In this document: piece after piece, positions 16,409 through 25,208 of the stretch
Position numbering within the stretch: position 1 is the first letter of the stretch
Layout of the letters: every line of letters starts with the position of its first letter
DNA from: Oscillatoriophycideae cyanobacterium NC_groundwater_1537_Pr4_S-0.65um_50_18
GTDB lineage: Bacteria > Cyanobacteriota > Cyanobacteriia > Elainellales > Elainellaceae
NCBI GenBank assembly: GCA_016208305.1
Contig: JACQYI010000078.1
Location: 124,001 to 188,000 of the forward strand
Direction of reading: 5' to 3'
DNA length: 64,000 nt
The notes under the pieces: model-generated
The model's database searches: none
What the model was told of the DNA's origin: nothing
What the model saw: the letters and a program-made list of their open reading frames with translations, nothing else
Made by a program: the position numbers and the translations under genes

Positions 16409-17635
16409 TTAGCCCTGCGCAAATTCTTTTGCTTGATACAGAAAATGCCCCCGTCTTACGGTTGCCAGCACATCCTCAGGGGTAACTCGCGTAACGATCG
16501 ATGTCAAAATATTGCGGCTGGCTCGGAGATGCGCTTGGGTGAAATCTAGAACAACGAAATCAGCAGGCAGTCCTTTCTCTAAGTACCCCCAACCTCTGTC
16601 TTTGAGAAACAAACCGACATTGCGGGTTGCCATCTTTAGAATCTCTTTTGGCTCCGGATGTACGGCATCCCCAAACTGACTTTTTGCCACCTTATAGGTA
16701 AAGTCTAGCTCTGCTAATAAGTTAGGGCTATTCAGCAAACCATTATCTGTACCCAGCAGGAGATTCGCCTCACTGTCCATCAGCTTTGCAATGGGCGGCA
16801 GAGGCAGCCCCAGATTCGCATTGGCACGCGGATTGAGAACCACGTTGGCATGAGTTGCTGAAAGCAACGTGATCTCTGCATCGTTCGCTACAGTGGCATG
16901 AATAATTAAATGGGGCTGGTACCGATCGATCGCCCGTTCTAAGTCACCTTGCCCGGTAATAGCAAGACTCTCGTTTCGATACGCCTCATTCTCTAAGCAG
17001 TGAATAGCCCGAAACTGAGCCGACTGCTGTGTGATCTCCTGAATCTGTATCCAGGCGGGATCAGTCAGGTCATTCATCGTGCTTTCAGAAAATCCATCGG
17101 CAACGGACAAGATCGATCGCAGCTCTGCGATGGCTTCAGGAGAAAGGCTGGCGGCATTTTGCTGGAGTTCCTCTGCCGAAAAGGGCAATGTGTTGAACTG
17201 CCCCAGGATTACAGAATCCACCCCCGTTTCCTCAGCCGCTCGGCGCAAGAGCTGGCTGCCATAGACTCCTTGCTCTCGAAAATCAACATGGCCGATCGTT
17301 CCAGTTCGCGCCATGTAGCGCAAGTGGTTGACGATGTGAAACAGATGCTCCTCTTCCGAGCGCTTGGCTAGTTCTCGATACTTATACCCATTAGGACGAA
17401 AGAAACCTGCCTCTAAGGTCATCCCTGTAGCTCCATCGGGTAAGCAGGAGTCCCCGACATGGGTGTGGCAGTTGTAGAGTCCCGGAATGATCACCAATGC
17501 CCCTTGGTCAAGGCTAGAGCAGGGTTCTCTTAGCGATAGCTGCTGAATCGTATCGCCATCAGCAACGAAGCGATCGCACCAATAAGGCTCAAGTTCAGTT
17601 CCGTGGAGAACGATACAGTTCAGTAGCTCAATCAT
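16409..17635 (-). CDS. Amidohydrolase family protein (cytosine deaminase/AtzB-like fold)
   Basis: A 408-residue metal-dependent hydrolase. Following a short beta-sandwich start, IIPGLYNCHTHVGDS carries the HxH metal ligands. A His in FRAIHCLENE, another in LIIHATVAND, and the catalytic Asp in LLLGTDNGLL complete the set typical of mononuclear deaminases/hydrolases. The C-terminus closes the sandwich with ADFVVLDF. The substrate cannot be named, and purine/pyrimidine-like amines and archaeal amidohydrolases are all in this group. It converges with the helicase gene and has no obvious operon partner. Confidence 0.82.
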   Translation of the reverse strand: MIELLNCIVLHGTELEPYWCDRFVADGDTIQQLSLREPCSSLDQGALVIIPGLYNCHTHVGDSCLPDGATGMTLEAGFFRPNGYKYRELAKRSEEEHLFHIVNHLRYMARTGTIGHVDFREQGVYGSQLLRRAAEETGVDSVILGQFNTLPFSAEELQQNAASLSPEAIAELRSILSVADGFSESTMNDLTDPAWIQIQEITQQSAQFRAIHCLENEAYRNESLAITGQGDLERAIDRYQPHLIIHATVANDAEITLLSATHANVVLNPRANANLGLPLPPIAKLMDSEANLLLGTDNGLLNSPNLLAELDFTYKVAKSQFGDAVHPEPKEILKMATRNVGLFLKDRGWGYLEKGLPADFVVLDFTQAHLRASRNILTSIVTRVTPEDVLATVRRGHFLYQAKEFAQG

Positions 17636-17734
17636 GCTGGATCAACGTGAAACACTGTTTCTTCGTTCTACACCAGAACCGGGCTAATTTATGTATCTAA
17701 GGCGTCCTGCGGCTCTACCTACAGCCCTCAGCCT

Positions 17735-18400
17735 TTACTCAGAAAGTAACCTGGAGCGCGATCGAAGATTGTCTGTGCAAAATACCAAAAAGTAGACAAA
17801 CCAACTGAAGATTCCTAACAGTTTAAAACTCTCTTCGACAGCATCATGCCATGGCACTAGGTTGCCTGACAAATCCACTAAGATAGACAGCCCAAAAAAA
17901 GCGATCGCCAGCAGCAAAAATAGATAATTTGAATGCAGGATTAAAGATTTGAATTTAGTGATAAAGATCAGAGTTGCCAGACCATAGATGGCAAAAACGA
18001 GCAGTTCAGCCAAGTTTTGAAACGTTGTAGAAATGGGATTTTCAGAACCAAACAGCACTCTGCCGGATTTTTCATGCAACCGGAAGAGATCGTCAAGCAA
18101 GAGCTGTCCTGAGAATAGACCTGAGAACAACAGAAAAAAGAATAGCTGTTTTCCCTTGGCCAGTCGTTCAGCTCGAAAAATGGAGGCAGTGAACAAACAG
18201 ATGGCAGCGGTTGCACACCACAGCAGGTTACCAACTTGCGAAAAAAGCCCGATGTAGGAAGCCTGCTGTGTAATCTCTGATGGATCAGCAACCAGGTATC
18301 GCATAGGAATACCCGCAAAATTTGCAACCACAATTGTTAAGGCTATAAAGCAAAATGGAGGCGCATAAAGCTTCAAGAGAGTTAAAGATGATGTTTTCAC
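17735..18400 (-). CDS. Six-helix membrane protein of unknown function
   Basis: A 221-residue hydrophobic protein with about six membrane helices. Two charged clusters stand out inside helix ends: LLDDLFRLHE near residue 105 and a repeat-like VEESFKLLGIFSW near 190. Such paired acidic/His clusters in a six-helix protein recall membrane hydrolase folds of the CREST type, but this is only a resemblance. Not recognised as a named family. Lower GC and fewer HIP1 sites than its neighbours. Monocistronic. Confidence 0.7.
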   Translation of the reverse strand: MKTSSLTLLKLYAPPFCFIALTIVVANFAGIPMRYLVADPSEITQQASYIGLFSQVGNLLWCATAAICLFTASIFRAERLAKGKQLFFFLLFSGLFSGQLLLDDLFRLHEKSGRVLFGSENPISTTFQNLAELLVFAIYGLATLIFITKFKSLILHSNYLFLLLAIAFFGLSILVDLSGNLVPWHDAVEESFKLLGIFSWFVYFLVFCTDNLRSRSRLLSE

Positions 18401-18653
18401 GTTAAACGGGGGTTAATTCTGGGTTAATCGAATCTTAACTTTCGCTTGATCTGCTATGGGCGACGGCTGTGCGCAGTCTTCATCATTCCTTGATATGTAA
18501 GGGCAAATTATAAAGATAAGACTTAAGGGCGCGATCGCTTCTGGTATAGGCTGCTACGGGAATTGCCTGTCTATCGCTCAGTAGCGATGACGACACATAT
18601 GGGAAGATGACAAGATCCGATCGCTCTACTCATCCCGATCGCCCATTGCGTTT

Positions 18654-19931
18654 ATGTCATCGCTGCTTCAAGTCTTTCAAAGTCGTAAAATTCTGGCTTT
18701 GCTGCTGCTAGGGTTTTCCTCAGGTTTGCCGCTGTTCTTGACCAGCAAAACGCTGCAAGCCTGGATGACGGTGGCAGGCGTTGATTTAGGAGCCATTGGG
18801 TTATTTAGCCTAGTGGCGTTGCCCTACTCCCTCAAATTTCTGTGGTCGCCCTGGCTCGATCGCTTTGTGCCTCCTTTTTTGGGACGCAGAAGGGGTTGGC
18901 TGGTAATAGCTCAGGTGGGTCTGGTGCTGGCGATCGGGGCAATGTCGCTGCAAAATCCTGGTGAAAATCTTGAGCTGCTGGCCATTAACGCGCTGGCGAT
19001 CGCTTTTTTGAGTGCGAGTCAGGATATTGCCTTTGATGCTTATCGCGTCGATGTCCTGGAAGCGCGAGAGACAGGAGCCGGAGCCGCTATTACGGTGCTG
19101 GGCTACCGGATTGCCCTATTGGTCACGGGATCGCTAGCGCTGATTTTGGCCGATCGCATGCCTTGGCCGATCGTCTACCTCTATTTGGCTGGGCTGATGG
19201 CGCTAAGCATTGGCTTTACGCTTTGGGCACCCGAACCGGAGCGCCTTGTTCATCCGCCTGAAACCTTGGCAGAGGCCGTCAAACTGCCTTTCATAGAATT
19301 CTTCCAGCGATCGGGCGTTCTGCGGGGCGCGATCGTTCTCATTTTTGTGGTGCTGTACAAATTTGGGGATGGATTGGTCAACAATATGGCGACCCCTTTC
19401 CTGCTGCAAACAGGCTTTACTCAGACTGACATTGGCCAGATTCAAGGGGGTATGGGTCTGTTGGCGACGATCGTCGGGGCATTGGCGGGCGGCGCAGTTC
19501 TCAGCCGCATTGGGATCAACCGCTCTCTCTGGATCTTTGGCGGTTTACAGGCGCTCAGCAACCTTGCCTACCTGGCACTGGCACAGGTCGGACAAAACTA
19601 TATGCTGATGGTGCTGACAATCAATGTTGAAAACTTTTGTGCTGGCTTAGGCACAGCAGCCTTTGTCGCGTTTTTAATGAGCTGTTGCAATCCCAGCTTT
19701 TCAGCGACTCAATTTGCCTTGCTGTCTAGCCTGATGGCCGTCAGTCGAGATATCTTGGTCGCGCCTGCGGGGCAAATCGCTAAAGCGACGGGGTGGGCAC
19801 CTTTCTTTTTGCTATCGCTTGTGGCCGCGTTACCGGGGCTGCTGCTGTTGCCTGTTTGTGCTCCCTGGAAGCCTCAGTTTCCAGAATTATCTCGCCCTGG
19901 ATTAGAAAACTCGAAAGATGAGGCAGAGTGA
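18654..19931 (+). CDS. MFS permease, AmpG-like
   Basis: A 425-residue major facilitator protein with 12 predicted membrane helices. The N-terminal LLLGFSSGLPLFLTSKTLQAWM, the loop FLGRRRGWLV and the helix ASQDIAFDAYRVD are characteristic of AmpG-type permeases. These import anhydro-muropeptides for cell-wall recycling in Gram-negative bacteria. Full length. The start is the ATG at 18654 and no clear Shine-Dalgarno is present. No other wall-recycling gene is next to it, so the substrate remains inferred from family. Confidence 0.85.
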   Translation: MSSLLQVFQSRKILALLLLGFSSGLPLFLTSKTLQAWMTVAGVDLGAIGLFSLVALPYSLKFLWSPWLDRFVPPFLGRRRGWLVIAQVGLVLAIGAMSLQNPGENLELLAINALAIAFLSASQDIAFDAYRVDVLEARETGAGAAITVLGYRIALLVTGSLALILADRMPWPIVYLYLAGLMALSIGFTLWAPEPERLVHPPETLAEAVKLPFIEFFQRSGVLRGAIVLIFVVLYKFGDGLVNNMATPFLLQTGFTQTDIGQIQGGMGLLATIVGALAGGAVLSRIGINRSLWIFGGLQALSNLAYLALAQVGQNYMLMVLTINVENFCAGLGTAAFVAFLMSCCNPSFSATQFALLSSLMAVSRDILVAPAGQIAKATGWAPFFLLSLVAALPGLLLLPVCAPWKPQFPELSRPGLENSKDEAE

Positions 19932-20038
19932 ACGCAGCGTAAGTTGTAGTATATGAGAGAGGGCTTCATGAATCTTGAGATTATTTAAGATGAAAAGCCT
20001 CGGTACCCCTCATTTTTGATCCTGGCTGCTCATTTAAT

Positions 20039-20278
20039 ATGGCTATTTTTCGTCAATATATTGCTCCGCTGATTGTGGTCTTTATTTTTCTACTGTCTCT
20101 TGTTGCGGTGAGCGCCCGAATTTTCTTACCGCAGGATATGGCGGCACCCGCACCCATTGAGGAAGTGGATCAAGCCTCTCGGCAACCGATTCAAGATGTG
20201 GCTGAGTTGCCGCTGCCGCTTGAGGCGCTGGTGCGAGGTCTGTCTCCTATTGGGGCAAATTCTGGAACACAGCTTTAG
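20039..20278 (+). CDS. Small single-pass membrane protein
   Basis: 79 residues, with one membrane helix at about residues 8-28 (IAPLIVVFIFLLSLVAVSARI) and a polar Pro/Glu-rich tail. It is not a recognised family. It lies between the AmpG-like permease and a GNAT gene, 18 bases before the latter, suggesting co-transcription. The helix is not followed by a signal-peptidase motif, so it is probably membrane-anchored. Confidence 0.55.
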   Translation: MAIFRQYIAPLIVVFIFLLSLVAVSARIFLPQDMAAPAPIEEVDQASRQPIQDVAELPLPLEALVRGLSPIGANSGTQL

Positions 20279-20296
20279 CGGCTTGGGCCTTTGACC

Positions 20297-20761
20297 GTGG
20301 ATTTTTCTATTCCGGGCTACAGTTTGCGATCGGGTTCTAGGCTCGATCGCGCTTTGCTGGTCAAATTTATGCAGCGCACCTATGAAGAACTCTACCCAGA
20401 CCAGAGTTTTGCTCACCTGGCACAAACGGTAGAGATGCATCTTACAGCAGATACTTTGCTGTGGTGGGTTAGGGCGGAGGGCGAGACTTCTCCCATCGCC
20501 TGCTTATGGATTGGCAATGCCACCGACCAGATTGTGGGCGATCGCCATGCCTATATTTTCCTGCTTTATGTCAGCCCAGAACATCGACATCGGGGCATTG
20601 GCTCGGCTCTGATGCTTCGGGCTGAGAGTTGGGCAAAAAAACGGGGCGATCGACAGCTCGGTTTGCAGGTTTTTAATGATAATCAGACTGCTCTGAATCT
20701 CTATCAAAAGTTAGGCTATCAACCCCATTCTCTTTGGATGGTCAAGCCTTTGCAAGATTAG
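20297..20761 (+). CDS. GNAT family N-acetyltransferase
   Basis: 154 residues with the GNAT core: LYVSPEHRHRGIGSALM contains the acetyl-CoA pyrophosphate loop R/Q-x-x-G-x-G/A, and the C-terminal NDNQTALNLYQKLGYQ is the usual motif B. The pattern is like RimI and small-molecule acetyltransferases, and the substrate is unknown. The start is unclear: TTG 20291 or GTG 20297, the latter chosen because it gives a typical short leader. No ATG is available before the domain. Likely co-transcribed with the small membrane protein upstream. tRNA-Val follows 78 bases later. Confidence 0.8.
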   Translation: MDFSIPGYSLRSGSRLDRALLVKFMQRTYEELYPDQSFAHLAQTVEMHLTADTLLWWVRAEGETSPIACLWIGNATDQIVGDRHAYIFLLYVSPEHRHRGIGSALMLRAESWAKKRGDRQLGLQVFNDNQTALNLYQKLGYQPHSLWMVKPLQD

Positions 20762-20839
20762 CGCTGGAGCCTGACGGCTTTCCTGGGTATGTCCACTTGC
20801 TGACCTTCTTGCAGATGTGCTACCATAAGTGACTGTTCC

Positions 20840-20913
20840 GGACGCATAGCTCAGTTGGTTAGAGCACCACGTTGACATCGTGGGGGTCACTGGTTCGAGT
20901 CCAGTTGTGTCCA
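20840..20913 (+). tRNA. trnV: tRNA-Val (anticodon GAC)
   Basis: A 74-base cloverleaf. Acceptor arm GGACGCA/TGTGTCC with one G-T pair and discriminator A; D-arm around CTCAGTTGGTTAGAG; anticodon stem CCACG/CGTGG with loop TTGACAT giving anticodon GAC; T-arm with GGTTCGAGTCC. The CCA end is not encoded. The 3' part is overlapped on the opposite strand by the end of tsaE. Confidence 0.97.
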
Positions 20914-21386
20914 TATTTAATAGTCCATTCAGAGAGCCATGCTTCGGCGCGATCGCCCACCGATCGCATCTCGGCCTGCCTTCCGCCTGTGACTGAATCG
21001 GATAGGCAAATCTCAATGTAATTTTTGGGAAGGATACGTAGCCTTTCTGCCCACTCGATCGCCACAATTCCCAAAGGCACTTCTAGCCCTTCCCAGTAGG
21101 TTTCTAGGTACAGCGCATCTACCTCTGATGGCTGAAGGCGGTATAGATCGAGGTGATAAAGCGGAATACGGCCTTCCAAATACTCGTTTAATAAAATAAA
21201 GGTTGGGCTGCTGATAGGCTCGGTAATGCCTAAGCCTTGACCCATTCCTTGGACTAAAGTCGTTTTGCCGCTGCCTAACTCTCCTCTCAAGAGTAAAATG
21301 CTGCCGACTGCGAGATGCTGACCCAGCGTAAAGCCCAAGTTTTGGGTTGCGGCGCTATCAGTCAATGTAAGGCTCAGAGGCATCAT
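20859..21386 (-). CDS. tsaE: tRNA threonylcarbamoyladenosine ATPase TsaE
   Basis: A 175-residue P-loop protein. GELGSGKTTLVQGM is the Walker A, SPTFILLNEY the conserved switch-like region, and LYHLDLYRL with IVAIEWAERL the C-terminal TsaE motifs. TsaE is the ATPase partner of TsaB/TsaD in making t6A on ANN-decoding tRNAs. The frame extends upstream to a TTG at 21455. The ATG at 21386 (or 21383) fits family length. The last 18 codons run antisense through the tRNA-Val gene, so the protein tail is a by-product of the tRNA sequence. The family normally ends near the SEW segment just before the overlap. Confidence 0.88.
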   Translation of the reverse strand: MMPLSLTLTDSAATQNLGFTLGQHLAVGSILLLRGELGSGKTTLVQGMGQGLGITEPISSPTFILLNEYLEGRIPLYHLDLYRLQPSEVDALYLETYWEGLEVPLGIVAIEWAERLRILPKNYIEICLSDSVTGGRQAEMRSVGDRAEAWLSEWTIKYGHNWTRTSDPHDVNVVL

Positions 21387-21621
21387 AAAAACTCGGCTGT
21401 ATGGCTTGAGAAGTCTGGGAGAAAGGCAGGAATGCTCTGCTAAAAAACTAGCCAAAAGACAAAATTAGGGCGATCGCAAGACCACCCTAACCTATCTCTG
21501 TCAATGCCGCTTGTGTTATGGAATTGCTGGTTATCTCAGCGACCCAGCAACTCGCATTTTGCGATCGCTCTCGTCTTGCCTAAACAGATCGTGACTGAAG
21601 CGATCGATAACGGAGCGTAGT

Positions 21622-21846
21622 CTAGTTGTCGTAAACGCGACACTCTAGAGCATCGGGGTTGTCATCGCAGTACTGTTGCAGGGAGTTCTTCTCAGGTTCC
21701 TTGTCGCGCTGGTGAGCTGCCTCTGCCTGAAGTTCTTCTACTGCATCCCAAGCAGCGGCGCAAGCTGATGAGGTACCGCCCTCTATTCCACAAACTTCTC
21801 TTGCTTGTGCCCGCTCTTGCTCAATTTGGTCTTGGATAGTGCTCAT
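21622..21846 (-). CDS. cp12: CP12 Calvin-cycle regulator
   Basis: A 74-residue CP12 protein. The N-terminal Cys pair (VCGIEGG...SSAC), the core AAAWDAVEELQAEAAH and the C-terminal YCDDNPDALECRVYDN with the second Cys pair are all present. Oxidised CP12 links GAPDH and phosphoribulokinase into an inactive complex in darkness. The C-terminal tail inserts into the GAPDH active site. It has canonical length with all four cysteines, so it should be fully redox-regulated. Monocistronic, with a long A/T-rich upstream region. Confidence 0.97.
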   Translation of the reverse strand: MSTIQDQIEQERAQAREVCGIEGGTSSACAAAWDAVEELQAEAAHQRDKEPEKNSLQQYCDDNPDALECRVYDN

Positions 21847-22544
21847 AGTTTTTATCGCCTTGTTTGACTCTATTCGTCCCTTGGGTATCTATATCCTAGA
21901 ATAACCCATCTTGATTCGGCACCTGTCTCACCCAACCGGGTGGTTGTGTATCCCTAGTTTACCTCTTTAGTAATGCCTGAAAAGCAGCGACAGCAACAAA
22001 TTAAGCTTTATTTCTTAAGATTTAGCTTTTACTTTACCCATAAATTAATGAGGCCATCTAGCGCTGCATTTTGTGAGAAAACTGCCTGAGGCGGTCTTTT
22101 GACCCACGCTGAGGCTTAATTGACCTGTTTATCATCATGTTATCTAATACCATCCATAGCAGTTCTAAATCATTTGTGAGATGAGTTGAGAGCGGTTGGG
22201 CAAACGCAGCCTGCTGCCAACGCTTGTAACTCATTTGGGATTACCATTTAGCCAAAGCTGATTCGACCCTTCTTCAAGGTTACGCTTTTGCAAAATTTTG
22301 ACGCTAGAGCAGCTTTAAATAAGCTGTGAGATTGAGTGATGGAATCGTAGGGAATAGACTTTACTCTACATTTCACAACTTCTATGTTTCACAGCATGTT
22401 TTGTGTGCTGTATTTACAACTAAAGTCGGATGAAAAGAACCAGGATTTTATTTAATCTCTTATGTAGACAGATGAAGTTTATAGAATACTTCACTCTCAA
22501 TAGATTCGTATTCTAGCGTTTAGATAAATTCAGGAGATGAAGTG
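21847..22544. other. A/T-rich intergenic region
   Basis: About 700 bases without a gene. It should hold the cp12 promoter (minus strand) and the promoter of the secreted small protein (plus strand). At 22150-22255 two partly similar segments in opposite orientation (CTAAATCATTTGTGAGA and TAACTCATTTGGGATTA) suggest an old repeat. No clear hairpin or promoter box was fixed. Confidence 0.4.
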
Positions 22545-22865
22545 ATGAAGCGTTTTAACCCCAGTCAAAAAGTTTGTGCAATTGCTTTGAGCTTGGCAAC
22601 AGCAGGTCTTTGTGTAGCATTACCTGTATCTGCACAGACGAGTAGCCCCTTACCTGACTCAACAGCTCCGGGTACCACGATCGCCCCTGATTCTGATGTG
22701 ACGACGACTGATGACATTGACAATGAAACAGATTGGGGATGGTTAGGTCTATTCGGTCTCTTAGGATTGGCTGGTTTAGTTCGTAAGCCCCAAGAGAATC
22801 GCCGGACTGATACTTATGTTGATCCTGCGACAACAACGACGACTCGTTCGGATTACAACAGGTAA
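22545..22865 (+). CDS. Small exported protein with WGxxGxxG-type anchor
   Basis: 106 residues. The signal peptide (residues ~8-30, hydrophobic stretch ending PVSAQ) predicts cleavage after SAQ. An acidic Thr/Asp/Pro-rich linker follows, then DWGWLGLFGLLGLAGLVRK, a membrane helix followed by positive charges as in WGxxGxxG/CTERM-like proteins. Such proteins are surface or envelope proteins of unknown function. ATG 22545 is chosen over GTG 22542 because AGGAG stands 8 bases upstream. A terminator follows at 22972. Confidence 0.85.
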   Translation: MKRFNPSQKVCAIALSLATAGLCVALPVSAQTSSPLPDSTAPGTTIAPDSDVTTTDDIDNETDWGWLGLFGLLGLAGLVRKPQENRRTDTYVDPATTTTTRSDYNR

Positions 22866-22971
22866 GATTCTAAGTGGAATTCCAGGTAAACAATCAATGA
22901 AGAAAGATTGACCTAGAATTTCGTGTGCTTTGACTAAGAAACTAATGTTTATGGAAGCATTTGAGCGTAAT

Positions 22972-23014
22972 AAAGCCCTAAACTTTTTCTAAAGGAATGG
23001 TTTAGGGCTTTTTG
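22972..23014 (+). terminator. Rho-independent terminator
   Basis: AAAGCCCTAAAC pairs with GTTTAGGGCTTT across a 15-base loop and ends in TTTTT. It follows the small exported protein gene by about 110 bases. Confidence 0.85.
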
Positions 23015-23100
23015 CTGCTCTATGAAAGCAATTAGGGTGGCACGGTCAACTTGTGGAATGCAATTTATAGCCAAATTAAGCCCGGATCAACCAATCCAAA

Positions 23101-23300
23101 TTAGCTAATACTAAGCCCTGCTGCGATCGCAATTGCTTTTGGAAAAACACGATGCTCTTGTATCTGAATTCGTTGATGCAGCGTCTCAGGTGTATCGTTT
23201 GGCAAAACAGGAACAGCAGCCTGCATCACGATCGGGTCACTGTCCCAAGTTCAATAAAATGTACAGTGCAGGCTGTGATTTTCACTTGGGCTGCGATCGC
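23101..23300 (-). pseudogene. purN: purN (GAR formyltransferase) C-terminal remnant
   Basis: On the minus strand a segment reads VKITACTVHF, then in the next frame DSDPIVMQAAVPVLPNDTPE, followed by RIQIQEHRVFPKAIAIAA and a stop at 23101-23103. This is the C-terminal third of phosphoribosylglycinamide formyltransferase. A one-base shift near 23245 separates the two parts. Just upstream a short LIGSGSS-like segment resembles the N-terminal MASGSGSNFEA motif, so the middle of the gene seems deleted. A plus-strand frame covering 23133-23612 is therefore not a gene. Not functional; an intact copy should exist elsewhere. Confidence 0.72.
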
Positions 23301-23470
23301 TTCACTCTAGATGATGCAGTTTCTACTCGACCCACTGCCTATCAGTTTGAGCCTATGCGATCGCATCCAAACCTTCAAATTGCGGCTCTGGATCGGTCAA
23401 ACCAATTCTTTTCGGTGATCGAGCGATCGTCTAGCCATTTACCTTCAAGAACCTTCCCAAATTATAACCG

Positions 23471-23566
23471 AAGCTGCATAACGCTCCTGTTGAGCAGTTT
23501 CAGCAAATTTTGCAGTATAACCAGGGCCCTTACTCACTCAATCCGCTCCAACAGGATTATGGGTAG
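23471..23566 (+). pseudogene. Possible C-terminal fragment of an unidentified protein
   Basis: A short plus-strand frame reads KLHNAPVEQFQQILQYNQ, then GPYSLNPLQQDYG and a stop. It looks like genuine protein sequence but has no start and no recognisable family. The same DNA contains an imperfect inverted repeat (TCCTGTTGAGC versus GCTCCAACAGGA). Confidence 0.3.
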
Positions 23567-23580
23567 ACAAGGGCAGCAAG

Positions 23581-25061
23581 TCAAGACAACCTTTGAATAC
23601 AATCCCCGATGATTTTATTCATAGGGCTTGCTTTCGAGAAATAAGTCAAAGTATGGTTTCTACTAATTGCAGTTGCTCCACGAGTACCTACTGCCGCTGC
23701 CCATGCAAGCCAATCTGATTTGCCAGTACGGAGATGCTCTTCCCTTAGTTCAATCATGCCAAATCGTTGTTCTGGAATCTCCAAAATTTTAGCTCTAGAT
23801 ATTAAAGTTGCCTTTGGATGTTCATATAGCTCAATTAAAATATTTGGATAGCAGGAAGTTGCGGAAAGATAGTCTTCTGAAAGTTTAGCCATCCAAAATA
23901 ATTGATCTTCAGTAGTATTCTTTCCAGTTTTGATAAAATTCAAAACCAAACTAGCAAGGGCTTCTTGATCTTCTACATACTTTGAGAAATAGTATATACT
24001 CTTACTTAAACTTGGAAATCTCTCTAGGAAAACATTCATCCGAGCTAGAATATCAGTGCCATGATCTCGAAGTAAAGCCAAGACTAATTCTGCATCTGAT
24101 TCATCGATATCTGGTTCTTTTAAAAGATTCAATAGGTACTCAACTTGTTCAGACGTTAGCTTTTCATAATACTCTTCTTCTTTAAAGGTGACTTCTTCAT
24201 AAGTCCCAAAAATTGTCCTCCTGATTTTCAATAAACCAGCTTTTATTTCATCAACTTTCTTCGCCACATCAAGTCCGCTAACTTGACCTAGAATAGTTTT
24301 TGCAGAATTTAGTGAAAGTCCTTTTTCTCCAAGCAAGCGCTGAATTGTCAGAAAATCGTCAATCAGCGTACTTTCCCGTTGGAGAATAGGTAAAAGTCAT
24401 CCATGAATCGAAGCAACAAGCTGCACTTCAGCTTGACAGAGTTATCAATAAATTTCAAAAACTCTGCACCAATAACTTTAGTTGCATGAATTCCATGAGG
24501 CAAACAATCTATCGAAACTCCTGTATTAGCTTCTCTGAGAAATTGACCAAGATATTCAACATCGTCACTAACCGCTCCAATATCACTGAACCACCTAACA
24601 ATATAGTGATGATATATAGAATTGAAATATGTCGCTATATCAAACTTAAGAGCGAATTTGTAATGTGCTTTTGCGTAGGCTAGACGACTTTTAAATTCCC
24701 CGTAGCTTTTAGATGGAGATATAGGCTTTCCTTGCTCAAATTTATAGCCAAAGCTACGTCGATTTTGGCTAAAGTCTTGTCGGAACAAAGCTCTATTTCT
24801 ATAAACGATGTCATAAATAAATAACTCTGCCACTGGATCAAGTTTTACTGTTCGACGTAAATGGAAACCTTGTTTTGAAGCATGGCATCTAGCCTGTGAC
24901 AAGAAAGAATGTGCAGGCTCATTTCGATTGAGTACCTTCTCATAGATATATTTAAGAACTTCATTCCCTGCGTTCCCCGCAACCACACTTGTGGTTGAGA
25001 GAGGAAATAGAGTCTTTGGATAATCATCTAGGAGATATTGAATACTTGTGTAGGTACTCAT
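23581..25061 (-). pseudogene. Abi/UG-type defence reverse transcriptase, split by a frameshift
   Basis: Two adjacent frames form one protein of about 490 residues. The first (25061-24363) is a reverse transcriptase palm: KFDIATYFNSIYHH is motif A with the catalytic Asp, and LLLRFMDDFYLF is the YxDD-box equivalent. The frame stops 7 codons later. Reading continues in another frame as ESTLIDDFLTIQRLLGEKG and then ~250 helical residues to 23581. One missing base near 24380 accounts for this. An RT without thumb or maturase domain, fused to a helical C-terminus, fits Abi (AbiA/AbiK) or UG/DRT phage-defence RTs. The exact class is not assignable. The region has no HIP1 sites and is A/T-rich, suggesting transfer. 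Confidence 0.75.
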
Positions 25062-25112
25062 TCTTCACGCCATGTGAATAAAGGATATTGACTTAGTAAG
25101 TAAGCAACTTCT

Positions 25113-25198
25113 GCCTAACGGTTGAGATAAGCGGTGGCAGTAGCTTTGAATTCAAAATAAAGAGCTTTGTTCCGTCCGCTCCGTCTCAATTGTTATGC
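25113..25198 (-). other. Integron-type attC recombination site
   Basis: On the minus strand the 86-base site begins GCATAAC and ends GTTAGGC, the R-box pair with AAC/GTT cores. Inner arms TTGAGACGGAGCGG and CCGCTTATCTCAA pair with a small central mismatch, as in L boxes of attC sites. The middle contains the palindrome TTTGAATTCAAA. It starts 10 bases after the stop of the 25958-25209 gene in the same orientation, exactly where an attC sits in a gene cassette. No integron integrase is in the window. Confidence 0.78.
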
Positions 25199-25208
25199 AG
25201 CGAATGAA

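Noticed and set aside
23133-23612. 159-codon plus-strand frame
   Set aside because: It lies antisense to the purN remnant and mixes unrelated segments; only 23471-23566, in a different frame, looks protein-like.
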